From Actinoplanes couchii (lineage in GTDB: Bacteria > Actinomycetota > Actinomycetes > Mycobacteriales > Micromonosporaceae): a DNA stretch of 64,000 nucleotides. Shown in pieces: positions 49,461-58,701 of the stretch. The position numbers and the translations under genes are program-made. How positions within the stretch are numbered: position 1 is the stretch's first letter; the number at the start of each line of letters is the position of its first letter. The DNA is taken from contig NZ_BOMG01000104.1 in the NCBI RefSeq assembly GCF_016862075.1, positions 1 to 64,000 on the forward strand, read 5' to 3'. The notes under the pieces were generated by a model. That model was not told the DNA's origin, searched no databases, and saw nothing but the letters and a program-made list of their open reading frames with translations.

Positions 49461-52400
49461 GTGCTCGCATCACCGCAGGGCGATCCGTGGACGCTTCCGG
49501 AGCTGTTCGCCGCGCGGGTGGAGCACGGGCCCGCCGAGACCGCCGTGGTGTGTGACGACGCCCCGATCTCCTTCGCCGACCTGGACGAACGTTCCAACCG
49601 CCTCGCCCGCCTGCTGATCGACCAGGGCGTCGGCCCCGAGGTGGTGGTGGCGCTGCGGATGCCCCGCTCGGCCGAGTTCGTGGTCGCCGCCGTCGCCGTG
49701 TCGAAGGCCGGCGGTGCCTACCTGCCGGTGGACGTGGCCTACCCGGCGGTGCGCGCCGAGTTCATGATGGCCGACGCCCGGGCACGCTGCGTGGTCACCA
49801 CCGCCGGCACCCGCCTGCCGGGCTCGCCGGCGATCACCGAGGTGGTCCTGGACGACCCGAAGACCACCGGCGAACTGGCCGGGCTGGACGGCGGCGCCGT
49901 GCGCGACACCGACCGCCACGAGCCGCTGCTGCCGGACCACGCCGCCTACCTCATCTACACCTCGGGCTCGACAGGCGTGCCGAAGGGCGTCGTGGTCACC
50001 CACGCCAGCGCCCGGAACCTGGTCCGGTCCCAGACCGAGATCTTCCGGCTCGGGCCGGGCTCCCGGCGGCTGCAGTTCGCGTCGGTCAGTTTCGACGCGT
50101 CGGTGTCCGAGGTGTGGACGACCCTGCTGTCCGGCGCCGCCCTGGTGGTGACCGACCGGTCCCGGCTGGTCCCCGGCCCGGAGTTGGTCGATGTGGTCCG
50201 CAGCCGCGGGGTCACCCACGTGACGTTGCCGCCGTCGCTGCTGCCGGCCGTGGAGGACGCCGGGGGACTGCCGGAGCAGGTGACGCTGATCGTGGCGGGG
50301 GAGGCCTGCCCGCCGTCGGTGGCGGCCCGCTGGTCCCGCGAGCGGCGCATGTTCAACGCGTACGGCCCGACCGAGGCCACCGTCGCGGCGACCGTGAGCG
50401 ACCCGCTGACCGGCGACGGTGTCCCGCCCATCGGGCGGCCGCTGCCCAACGTGCGCGCCTACGTGCTGGACGACGACCTGCGCGAGCAACCGGCCGACGT
50501 CCCCGGCGAGCTGTACCTGGCCGGCACCGGGGTGGCCCGCGGGTACGCCGGCCGGACCGGGCTGACCGCCCACCGCTTCGTCGCCGACCCGTTCGGCGCA
50601 CCCGGCGAGCGGATGTACCGCACCGGTGACGTGGTGCTGCGCCGCCCCGACGGCCAACTGGAGTACCGCGGCCGCGCCGACGACCAGGTCAAGATCCGGG
50701 GCGTCCGGGTGGAACCGGGCGAGATCGAGTCGGCGCTGATGAGCCTGCCCGGAGTGGGCCAGGCCGTGGTCGTTCCGCACGGCGACGGCGCGGATCGCCG
50801 CCTGGTCGGCTACGTGGTGACCGACGCCGGAGGCCCGGACGAGGCCGCGCTGCGCCGGGACCTGGCCGGCCTGGTGCCGGAGCATCTGGTGCCCTCGGTC
50901 CTGGTGCTGCTCGACGTGCTGCCGGTGACGGTGAACGGCAAGGTCGACCGCAAGGCGCTGCCGGATCCCGCCGCCGCGACCGGCCGCCGTGACCACGTCG
51001 CCCCGGTCGGCGCGGTGGAGCAGACCCTGGCGCGTCTGTGGGAGGAGGTCCTCGGGGTGGAGCGGGTCGGCCGCACCGACGAGTTCTACCGTCTCGGCGG
51101 CCACTCGCTGCTGGCGACCCAGCTGGTGAACCGGGTCCGGACCACGATGAACGTCGAACTGCCGGTCCGCGACCTGTTCGAGACCTCGACGCTGGCCGAC
51201 CTCGCCCGGCGGGTGTCGGTGCTGAAGACCGGCGTCCGGCCGGTGCTGCGGCGCCAGGTGCGTTCCGAGCGGGTGCCGCTGTCCTACCCGCAGCAGCGGA
51301 TGTGGCTGACCGCCCAGCTGCGCGGCAGCGACGGGGCCTACCACATCCCGGTGGTGGTCCGGCTCGACGACGGCCTCGACGAGCGCGCGCTGCGGGCCGC
51401 GGTCACCGACGTGGTCCGCCGGCACGAGCCGTTGCGGACCCGTTTCCCGGTGCTGGACGGGCAGCCGTACCAGCAGGTGGTGCCGATGGCCGAACTCGGT
51501 GACCTGCTGGTCCGCGAGCCCGTCACCGCCGGCGGGTGGCAGGACACCGTCCAGCGGGTGGTGCGTGCGGGCTTCGACCTGACCACGCAGATCCCGCTGC
51601 GGGCGCGGCTGCTGGAGATCGGCCCGGACGAGTTCGTCCTGGTCCTGGTCCTGCACCACATCACCGCCGACGGCGGATCGATGAAACCGCTGATGCGTGA
51701 CCTGTCCGAGGCGTACGAGCGGCGCCGTGCCGGCCGGTCACCGGGGTGGACCGAACTGCCGGTGCAGTACGCCGACTTCGCGATCTGGCAACGCGACCTG
51801 ATCCGGCTCGCCCGCCCGCAGATCGCGTACTGGCGCGACCTGCTCGCCGGCGCCCCCGACGAGATCGCGCTACCCGCCGACCGTGGCCGCCCCGCCGAAC
51901 CCACCTACCGCGGCCGGTCGGTGCCGGTGTCGCTGCCCGCCGAGACCCACCAGCGGGTGGCCGACGCGGCCCGCCGGCACGGCGCCACCGTCTTCATGGT
52001 GCTGCAGTCGGCGGTGGCCGCGCTGCTGCACCGCCTCGGCGCCGGCACCGACATCCCGCTCGGCTGGCCGGTGTCCGGCCGGGTCGACGAGGCCCTGGAA
52101 GATCTCGTCGGCTTCTTCGTCAACACCGTGGTGCTGCGCGCCGACCTCACCGGCGATCCGTCGTTCGACCAGCTCATCGGCCGGGTCCGGGAGCAGGATC
52201 TGCTGGCCTTCGGCAACCAGGACGTGCCGTTCGAGAGTGTGGTGGAGGAGCTGAACCCGTCCCGGGTGCCCGGCCGGCACCCGCTGTTCCAGGTCATGGT
52301 CGCCTCCCAGGTCGGCCGGACCGCGAAGTTCGGCCTGGACGGGGTGCGCTCGGAGCGGATCGGCGTGGGATCCGGCTCGGCGAAGTTCGACCTCAGCGTC

Positions 52401-55400
52401 CAGTTCGTGGAGTTCCTCGACCAGGACGGCAGACCCGGCGGCATCGGCGGCGAGGTGATGTACGCCGGTGACCTGTTCGACCACGACACCGCCCAGCGGA
52501 TGGTCGCCATGCTCGGCCGGCTGCTGACCGAGGCGGTGGCCCGGCCCGGCGTACCGATCAGTGTCCTGCCGTTGATGAGCGGGCCGGAACGGCTCGCGGT
52601 CGAAATGATGAGCACCGGCGAGGTCCGCGACCGGGGCGCCCGGCTCTGGCCACACCAGCTGATCCGGGACCAGGCCCGCCGGCAGCCGTACGCGACAGCG
52701 GTACGTTTCGAGGGCGCCGACCTGTCGTACCGGGAACTGAACCGCCGTGCGAACCGGCTGGCGCATCGCCTGATCGGGCTCGGCGTGGGCCGTGACGTCC
52801 TGGTCGGCGTGAGCGTGGAGCGGAGCTTCGACCTGGTCGTGGCGGTCCTCGCGATCGGCAAGTCGGGGGGAGCGTTCGTCCCGCTCGACCCGGACCTGCC
52901 GCCCGCCCGCCTGGCCTCGATGATCGCTGACATCGGCGTCCGGGCCGTCGTGACCCACGCCGCCACCCGGGACCGGCTGTCCGGTCACGACCACCTGCTG
53001 CTCGACGTCGGCGATGCCGCGAACGAGCCGGTTCACGACCCCGATGTGGCGGTGGACGCCGAGGACGCGATGTACGCGATCCACACCTCCGGCTCGACGG
53101 GCACCCCGAAGGGCGTGGTGAACGTCCACGCGGCGGTCAGCAACCGGATCGCCTGGATGGACGACCGGTTCGCCCTCGGCGCCGAGGGCCGGGTGCTGCA
53201 GAAGTCACCGATCACCTTCGACACCTCGGTCTGGGAGCTGCTCTGGGCGCTGACCAACGGGGCGACCCTGGTGATGGCCCGCCCCGACGGCCACCGCGAC
53301 CCCGGCTACCTGGTCGACCTGATCCAGCGCGAACAGGTGACCTTCGTCGACTTCGTCCCGTCCATGCTGGAGATGTTCCTGCGCGAACCCGGCGCCGCCG
53401 GCTGCACCAGCCTGCGCCACATCATCGCCGGCGGCGAGACCCTGACCCACAGCCTGCGCCGCCGCTTCGCCGAGGCGCTGCCCGAAACCCGGATCCACAA
53501 TTTGTACGGGCCGACCGAGGCCGCCATCGGGGTGACCAGCTGGCTGTGCGGTGACGACGACGAGGGCCGCAGCGCCCCGATCGGGGTGCCGATCGCCAAC
53601 GCGCGGGTCTACCTGCTCGGCCCGGACCTGGACCATGTGCCGCTCGGCATGCCCGGCGAGATCTACATCGCCGGGCGCCCGCTGGCCCGCGGCTACCTGA
53701 ACCGGCCGGCCCTGACCGCGCACCGGTTCGTCGCCGACCCGTTCGTGCCCGGCGAGCGGATGTACCGCACCGGTGACCGGGCCCGCCGCCGGTCCGACGG
53801 GGCGATCGAGTTCCTCGGCCGCGACGACGAACAGGTCAAGATCCGCGGCGTACGGGTCGAACTCGGCGAGGTGGAGGCCGCGCTGCTCGGACTGCACGGT
53901 GTCGAGCAGGCGGTCGCGATGGTGCACGGCGACGGTGTGGACAAGCGCCTGGTCGCGTACGTCACCGGTTTCGACCCCGACCCGGTCCGGCTGCGCCGGC
54001 AGATGCCCGCGGTCGTGCCCGCACACCTGGTGCCGTCGACATTCGTGGCCATGGACGCCTTCCCGGTCACCGTCAACGGCAAGGTGGACCGCCGCCGGCT
54101 GCCGGATCCGGGCAGGGCCGACCGCGAACGGGCCCACGTGCCGCCGGCCGGCCCGGTCGAGGAGTTCCTGGCCGAGGTGTGGCGGGACCTGCTCGGTGTC
54201 GACCGGGTGGGCCGCGACGACAACTTCTTCGCGCTCGGCGGCCACTCGCTGCTGGCGATGCAGATGGTCAATCGGATCCGGACGCTGATGCGGGTGGAAC
54301 TGCCCTTCCGGTACGTCTTCGAGAGCCTGACCCTCGCCGACCTGGCCGAACGGGCCGGCGACCTGCCCCGGCTGCCGGACGCGCCGCCGGAGCAGAAGTC
54401 GGCCGAGGACCGGATGCGTGCCCTGGTCGCCCAAGCCCTGGGCGTCGACACGGTGGCCGCCGAGGACAACCTCTTCGACCTCGGCGGCGGCCGGGAGACC
54501 GTCGAGGCGCTCACCCGGGCCATCGAGGCGGAGTTCGGAGTCGCCGTCAACCCGCTGGTGGTCTCCGCGGTGCCGACCGCGAAGGACCTGGCGACGTGGC
54601 TCGCCGACGAGCCCGAGGAGGCGACCCTCGACGTGGTGGTGCCGCTGCGCACCGGGTCGAGCCCTGTCTCGCTGTTCTGCATCCATCCGCTGGGCGGGCT
54701 CAGCTGGCTCTACTATCCGCTGGTCAACGCCATTCCGAAGACCTTCGGCGTGTACGGGGTCCAGGCCCGTGGACTGGACCCGGGCGAGCAGTTGCCGGCG
54801 ACCATGGCCGCGATGGCCGCCGACTACGTGCAGCAGATCCGCCTGGTCCAGCCGGAGGGGCCGTACCACCTGCTCGGCCTGAGCACCGGCGGGGAGATCG
54901 CCCACGAGATGGGGGTGCAGCTGCAGCGCGCCGGCCATGAGGTGGCCCTGGTCGCGATGCTCGACGCCCGCCCGACGCCGTACCGCCCGGTGACCCTGGT
55001 CGAGCGGCTGAACGCCCTCGCCCACCACTTCGACCTCAACCTGCCCGCCGCCGAGCGCCCGCACCTGACCGGCGACATCCTCTACGAGCACCTGCGGGAG
55101 AGGCAGGGGCCGTACTCGTTCCTGATGCGGCAGAAGGGGCGGGCCACCGTCGACTTCTACGAGAACCTGATCAAGATCGCGGACAGTCACCGGTTCTCGG
55201 TCTTCGAGGGCGACATCCTGTTCGTCGAGGCGGTCGCGGCCCGGCCCGAGGAACACCACTTCGCACCGCTGTGGCGCCCGTACGTCTCCGGATCGGTCGA
55301 CGTGATGGCCCTGGACTACAAACACCGGCAGCTCGCCCGGGCCGAGGTGCTGCAGATCATCGGCGCGCGGGTGGCCGAGCACCTGCGCCTCACTCCTACC

Positions 55401-55418
55401 GAAGGGCCGACGGCATGA
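49461..55418 (+). CDS. Dimodular nonribosomal peptide synthetase with terminal thioesterase
   Basis: A 1,985-residue NRPS: A1-PCP1-C-A2-PCP2-degenerate PCP-TE. A1 has YTSGSTGVPKG (near residue 165), NAYGPTEAT and NGKVDRK; PCP1 serine is residue 549. The C domain has HHITADG near residue 732. A2 has HTSGSTGTPKG (near 1207), LYGPTEA and NGKVDRR; PCP2 serine is residue 1596. A further carrier-like domain follows with Arg1678 where Ser should be, then a type I thioesterase (GLSTGG, Ser1808; MLDAR; YKHRQL). Read by eye, the A1 pocket is close to aromatic (Phe/Tyr) codes; A2 is unclear. The product should be a released dipeptide. GTG 49461 follows GAGGAGG. MbtH overlaps its stop. Confidence 0.95.
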   Translation: MLASPQGDPWTLPELFAARVEHGPAETAVVCDDAPISFADLDERSNRLARLLIDQGVGPEVVVALRMPRSAEFVVAAVAVSKAGGAYLPVDVAYPAVRAEFMMADARARCVVTTAGTRLPGSPAITEVVLDDPKTTGELAGLDGGAVRDTDRHEPLLPDHAAYLIYTSGSTGVPKGVVVTHASARNLVRSQTEIFRLGPGSRRLQFASVSFDASVSEVWTTLLSGAALVVTDRSRLVPGPELVDVVRSRGVTHVTLPPSLLPAVEDAGGLPEQVTLIVAGEACPPSVAARWSRERRMFNAYGPTEATVAATVSDPLTGDGVPPIGRPLPNVRAYVLDDDLREQPADVPGELYLAGTGVARGYAGRTGLTAHRFVADPFGAPGERMYRTGDVVLRRPDGQLEYRGRADDQVKIRGVRVEPGEIESALMSLPGVGQAVVVPHGDGADRRLVGYVVTDAGGPDEAALRRDLAGLVPEHLVPSVLVLLDVLPVTVNGKVDRKALPDPAAATGRRDHVAPVGAVEQTLARLWEEVLGVERVGRTDEFYRLGGHSLLATQLVNRVRTTMNVELPVRDLFETSTLADLARRVSVLKTGVRPVLRRQVRSERVPLSYPQQRMWLTAQLRGSDGAYHIPVVVRLDDGLDERALRAAVTDVVRRHEPLRTRFPVLDGQPYQQVVPMAELGDLLVREPVTAGGWQDTVQRVVRAGFDLTTQIPLRARLLEIGPDEFVLVLVLHHITADGGSMKPLMRDLSEAYERRRAGRSPGWTELPVQYADFAIWQRDLIRLARPQIAYWRDLLAGAPDEIALPADRGRPAEPTYRGRSVPVSLPAETHQRVADAARRHGATVFMVLQSAVAALLHRLGAGTDIPLGWPVSGRVDEALEDLVGFFVNTVVLRADLTGDPSFDQLIGRVREQDLLAFGNQDVPFESVVEELNPSRVPGRHPLFQVMVASQVGRTAKFGLDGVRSERIGVGSGSAKFDLSVQFVEFLDQDGRPGGIGGEVMYAGDLFDHDTAQRMVAMLGRLLTEAVARPGVPISVLPLMSGPERLAVEMMSTGEVRDRGARLWPHQLIRDQARRQPYATAVRFEGADLSYRELNRRANRLAHRLIGLGVGRDVLVGVSVERSFDLVVAVLAIGKSGGAFVPLDPDLPPARLASMIADIGVRAVVTHAATRDRLSGHDHLLLDVGDAANEPVHDPDVAVDAEDAMYAIHTSGSTGTPKGVVNVHAAVSNRIAWMDDRFALGAEGRVLQKSPITFDTSVWELLWALTNGATLVMARPDGHRDPGYLVDLIQREQVTFVDFVPSMLEMFLREPGAAGCTSLRHIIAGGETLTHSLRRRFAEALPETRIHNLYGPTEAAIGVTSWLCGDDDEGRSAPIGVPIANARVYLLGPDLDHVPLGMPGEIYIAGRPLARGYLNRPALTAHRFVADPFVPGERMYRTGDRARRRSDGAIEFLGRDDEQVKIRGVRVELGEVEAALLGLHGVEQAVAMVHGDGVDKRLVAYVTGFDPDPVRLRRQMPAVVPAHLVPSTFVAMDAFPVTVNGKVDRRRLPDPGRADRERAHVPPAGPVEEFLAEVWRDLLGVDRVGRDDNFFALGGHSLLAMQMVNRIRTLMRVELPFRYVFESLTLADLAERAGDLPRLPDAPPEQKSAEDRMRALVAQALGVDTVAAEDNLFDLGGGRETVEALTRAIEAEFGVAVNPLVVSAVPTAKDLATWLADEPEEATLDVVVPLRTGSSPVSLFCIHPLGGLSWLYYPLVNAIPKTFGVYGVQARGLDPGEQLPATMAAMAADYVQQIRLVQPEGPYHLLGLSTGGEIAHEMGVQLQRAGHEVALVAMLDARPTPYRPVTLVERLNALAHHFDLNLPAAERPHLTGDILYEHLRERQGPYSFLMRQKGRATVDFYENLIKIADSHRFSVFEGDILFVEAVAARPEEHHFAPLWRPYVSGSVDVMALDYKHRQLARAEVLQIIGARVAEHLRLTPTEGPTA
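54408..54620 (+). other. Degenerate (non-phosphopantetheinylated) carrier domain in the NRPS
   Basis: Residues about 1650-1720 fold like a peptidyl carrier (RMRALVAQALGVDTVAAEDN, LFDLGGGRETVEALTRAI). The core motif is LGGGRE instead of LGGHSL, so Arg replaces the serine that would carry phosphopantetheine. It lies between the active PCP2 and the thioesterase. Confidence 0.75.
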
Positions 55419-55636
55419 CCAACCCGTTCGAACGTACCGACATCGATTTCTTCGTGCTCGTCAACGACGAGGGACAGCACTCGCTCTGGCCGGAGGTGAT
55501 CGACGTGCCGGCCGGCTGGCGCACCGTCCACGGCCCGGACAGTCGCGACGACTGCCTGGCCTACGTCGAGAAGTCCTGGTGGGACATCCGCCCGGCGAGC
55601 CTGATCGCCCGGATGTCCCCGGCGGGGGACGCGTGA
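55415..55636 (+). CDS. MbtH-like NRPS accessory protein
   Basis: A 73-residue MbtH-family protein with the signature NDEGQHSLWPEVIDVPAGW and the C-terminal CLAYVEKSWWDIRPASL. MbtH proteins bind adenylation domains and are often needed for their solubility and activity. The ATG overlaps the NRPS stop (ATGA, 55415-55418), and its own stop overlaps the next start (TGATG). It should act on one or both A domains of the adjacent NRPS. Confidence 0.95.
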   Translation: MTNPFERTDIDFFVLVNDEGQHSLWPEVIDVPAGWRTVHGPDSRDDCLAYVEKSWWDIRPASLIARMSPAGDA

Positions 55637-56367
55637 TGGACGCGAACCTGCTGTTCCTCTGGGGCACCCCGCGGTCGATGTCGACGGCGTTCCTGCGGAT
55701 GATGCTGGAACGCGGCGACCACGAGGTCTTCCACGAACCGTTCTCCAGCATCGTCGTGCAGGGCTGGACCACGGTCGGCGACCACAAGGTCTCCAGCCAC
55801 GACGAACTGTCCCGGCACCTGGAGGAACGCGCCCGTGACCACCCGGTGTTCGTCAAGGAGACCACCGAGTACGACTACCTCACCAACGGCGGGGACCACA
55901 TCCCGTCGGTGGGACGGCACACCTTCATCATCCGCGACCCCCGGCGGGTCATCCCGTCGCACTACGCGATGAACCCGGAGATGGTCTGCGCCGAGATCGG
56001 CTACGGCCACCAGGTGGCGCTGGCCCGGCGGGTCCGCGAGCTGACCGGCGTCCGGCCGTACGTGGTGGAGGCCGAGGACCTGCTCACCGACGCCCGCGGC
56101 ACTATCGAACGCTACTGCGCGGGCGCCGGCATCCCGTTCCTGGAATCGTCGCTGTCCTGGCAGCCCGGCGACCAGCAGGTCTGGAGCCGCACCTCACCGT
56201 GGCACCAGGACGCCGCCGGCAGCACCTGCTTCACCCGCTCCGACCGCGCCTACCGCTCCACCACCGACAACGACCGGTTCCTGTACGACTGCTACTGGCA
56301 CCACCGCCCGCACTACAACGTCCTGCGCAAGTGGGCCCGTACCCAGCACGCGGTGAGCGTTGTCTGA
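55636..56367 (+). CDS. Sulfotransferase family protein
   Basis: A 243-residue protein with LFLWGTPRSMSTAFLRMML at the start, a phosphosulfate-binding loop like those of PAPS-dependent sulfotransferases, and IIRDPRRVIPSHYAM in the middle, matching the 3'-phosphate-binding motif with its Arg and Ser. A His or Glu acting as base cannot be assigned. It lies between MbtH and the exporter, coupled to both (TGATG upstream, 8-bp overlap downstream), so sulfation of the dipeptide or its precursor is the simplest role. Some proteins of this fold are not sulfotransferases, so chemistry is inferred. Confidence 0.78.
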   Translation: MDANLLFLWGTPRSMSTAFLRMMLERGDHEVFHEPFSSIVVQGWTTVGDHKVSSHDELSRHLEERARDHPVFVKETTEYDYLTNGGDHIPSVGRHTFIIRDPRRVIPSHYAMNPEMVCAEIGYGHQVALARRVRELTGVRPYVVEAEDLLTDARGTIERYCAGAGIPFLESSLSWQPGDQQVWSRTSPWHQDAAGSTCFTRSDRAYRSTTDNDRFLYDCYWHHRPHYNVLRKWARTQHAVSVV

Positions 56368-58093
56368 CACCACCGACGTCTCTCCGCGTCGTATCGCCCG
56401 GCTGTTCAAGCCGCACTGGCCCCGGCTGAGCGCGGTGATGGCCATCATCGTCGCGTCGTCACTGGTCAACATGGCCACCCCGTTCCTGGTACGGGAGATC
56501 ATCGACAAAGCGCTGCCCACCGGGAACGTCCAGCTGCTGATCTGGCTGGCCGTCGGCCTGATCATGGTCGCCGTCCTCACCGCGGTCTTCGGCATCACCC
56601 AGACCTGGATCGCCACCGGCATCGGCCAGCGCGTCATGCACACCCTGCGGGTGGACGTCTTCAGCCACCTGCACCGCCAGTCGGTGGCGTTCTTCACCCG
56701 CACCCGGGCCGGTGAGATCCAGTCCCGGATCACCAACGACATCGGCGGCATGCAGGCCGTGGTCACCTCCACCGCCACCTCGATCGCGTCGAACCTGACC
56801 ACGGCCGTCGCCACCGCGATCGCCATGCTCGCCCTGAACTGGCAACTGTTCCTGGTGTCGATGCTGGTTCTCCCGCCCGCGCTGCTGCTGGCCCGCCGGA
56901 TGGCCCGCCTGCGCAAAGAGATCACCGGCAAACGCCAGCGCGAACTCGCCGACCTCAACGTCATCGTCGAGGAGAGCCTGTCGATCAGCGGCGTACAACT
57001 CAGCAAGATCATGGGAACCGGCCCGGCCCTGATCGAACGCTTCTCCGGCTCGTCGGCCCGCCTCGTCGAACTGCAGTTGCGCGCCCAACTCGCCGGACGC
57101 TGGCGCGGCGCCACGATGAACATCATGTTCGCCACCATTCCCGCGCTCATCTACATCAGCGCGGGTGTCGTGCCGGGCGCCGCCGACCTGACCATCGGCA
57201 CCGTGGTGGCGTTCACCGCCCTTCAGGGCCGGCTGTTCCAGCCGATGACCAGCCTGCTCGACGTCGGAGTCACCTGGACCGCGTCGACCGCGCTGTTCGC
57301 CCGCGTCTTCGAATACCTGGACCTGCCGATCGAGATCGACGACCCGATCCTGCCGATCAGCCTGCCCCGGCCGGTCCGCGGCCACCTGCGGTTCGAGGAC
57401 GTCAGCTTCACCTACCCGGACAACGAGAAACCCGCGATCAGCGACATCCACCTGGACGTGCCGCCCGGCTCCTCGCTGGCCCTGGTCGGCGCGACCGGCT
57501 CGGGCAAGAGCACGGTGGCCGCCCTGATCATGCGGCTCTACGACCCCACCGCCGGGCGGATCACCATCGACGGCTTCGACCTGCGGGCGCTGCGGCTCGA
57601 GGAACTCGTCGGCGTGATCAGCATGGTCGGCCAGGAGACGTACCTGCTGCACGCCTCGGTCCGGGAGAACCTGCGCTACGCCCGGCCCGACGCCACCGAC
57701 GAACAGGTGGAGTGGGCCGCCCGCACGGCACAGGTCCACGACGTGATCACCGGGCTGCCGAAGGGCTACGACACCATGGTCGGCTCGCGCGGTCACCGCT
57801 TCTCCGGCGGCGAGAAACAACGGATCGCGATCGCCCGTACGCTGCTGCGCGACCCGCCCATCCTGGTATTGGATGAGGCGACCAGCGCCCTGGACAACTC
57901 GACCGAACGAGCGGTACAGACCGCCCTGGACGCGCTGGCCCGCGGCCGTACCACGGTCACCATCGCCCACCGCCTGTCCACCATCCGCAACGCCCACCAG
58001 ATCGTCGTGATGGGCGACGGCCGTATCCTGGAGGTGGGCACCCACGACCGCCTGATGGCGATCGGCGGCTCCTACGCCACCCTGACGACCTGA
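56360..58093 (+). CDS. ABC exporter, fused permease-ATPase (ABCB-like)
   Basis: A 577-residue half-transporter: six membrane segments in the first about 300 residues, then an ATPase with Walker A GATGSGKST, Q-loop (SMVGQETYLLH), signature FSGGEKQRIAIA, Walker B ILVLDEATSALD and switch IAHRLST. It should homodimerise to export the product of the upstream NRPS, giving self-resistance or secretion. The start is TTG 56360, overlapping the sulfotransferase stop by 8 bp; the frame has no ATG/GTG before it after the previous stop. Confidence 0.93.
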   Translation: MSDTTDVSPRRIARLFKPHWPRLSAVMAIIVASSLVNMATPFLVREIIDKALPTGNVQLLIWLAVGLIMVAVLTAVFGITQTWIATGIGQRVMHTLRVDVFSHLHRQSVAFFTRTRAGEIQSRITNDIGGMQAVVTSTATSIASNLTTAVATAIAMLALNWQLFLVSMLVLPPALLLARRMARLRKEITGKRQRELADLNVIVEESLSISGVQLSKIMGTGPALIERFSGSSARLVELQLRAQLAGRWRGATMNIMFATIPALIYISAGVVPGAADLTIGTVVAFTALQGRLFQPMTSLLDVGVTWTASTALFARVFEYLDLPIEIDDPILPISLPRPVRGHLRFEDVSFTYPDNEKPAISDIHLDVPPGSSLALVGATGSGKSTVAALIMRLYDPTAGRITIDGFDLRALRLEELVGVISMVGQETYLLHASVRENLRYARPDATDEQVEWAARTAQVHDVITGLPKGYDTMVGSRGHRFSGGEKQRIAIARTLLRDPPILVLDEATSALDNSTERAVQTALDALARGRTTVTIAHRLSTIRNAHQIVVMGDGRILEVGTHDRLMAIGGSYATLTT

Positions 58094-58149
58094 CGGGCCT
58101 GGCGCCGGGGCGGCAGCGGCTGCCATGATCGGCTCATGGTGATCGGCTG

Positions 58150-58692
58150 ATGGTGAACGGTGCCGCCCCCGTGACGGGTGATGTGATGTTCGGGTGGTCG
58201 CCGTGGCGTCACTGGGCCGCGGCGACCGCGACGGGCTTCCTCGCGGCGGTCGCCGCATGGACGGCCATGTCCCTGCTGCTCTGGGAACCCGGCGGCCGCC
58301 TCGTCGCCAACGCCGTTTTCGTGACTGTCTACACGATCGGCTTCGCCACGTTCTCCCTGCTGTTCGCCCGCGCACGCCCGGCGTGGCTGAGGTTCGGCGA
58401 CGACTGGATCGACCTGGCCGCCGAGGGCCGCGACGCGGCCGTGGTGCCCTACCCGGCCGTGACCGGTGCCCGCGTCCGGTGGGTGTGGCCGGTCGCGATG
58501 CTCGACGTCACCGTGGCCGCCGCCGACGAATCACAGGTGCTGCGACTGCACCGCGGCGGCCGCCGCCCGCTACGCAAGTACAAGGCCGATCAACTGCGCT
58601 TCTCCATGCCGATCGCCGGCCTGACCGCGTCACCGGCAGACATCCGCGCCGAACTCCACCGCCGCGGCCTCGGCGAACAGCGGTCCGGCTGA
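58150..58692 (+). CDS. Two-span membrane protein of unknown function
   Basis: A 180-residue protein with two hydrophobic helices (AAATATGFLAAVAAWTAMSL and NAVFVTVYTIGFATFSLLFA), followed by a soluble beta-rich domain (WLRFGDDWIDLAAEG ... VLRLHRGGRRPLRK) that looks like a bacterial PH-like domain. It begins at ATG 58150, 56 bp after the exporter. No strong ribosome-binding site is visible. Same-strand position makes co-transcription with the NRPS operon possible, but there is no coupling. Confidence 0.6.
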   Translation: MVNGAAPVTGDVMFGWSPWRHWAAATATGFLAAVAAWTAMSLLLWEPGGRLVANAVFVTVYTIGFATFSLLFARARPAWLRFGDDWIDLAAEGRDAAVVPYPAVTGARVRWVWPVAMLDVTVAAADESQVLRLHRGGRRPLRKYKADQLRFSMPIAGLTASPADIRAELHRRGLGEQRSG

Positions 58693-58701
58693 CCATCGGC
58701 G

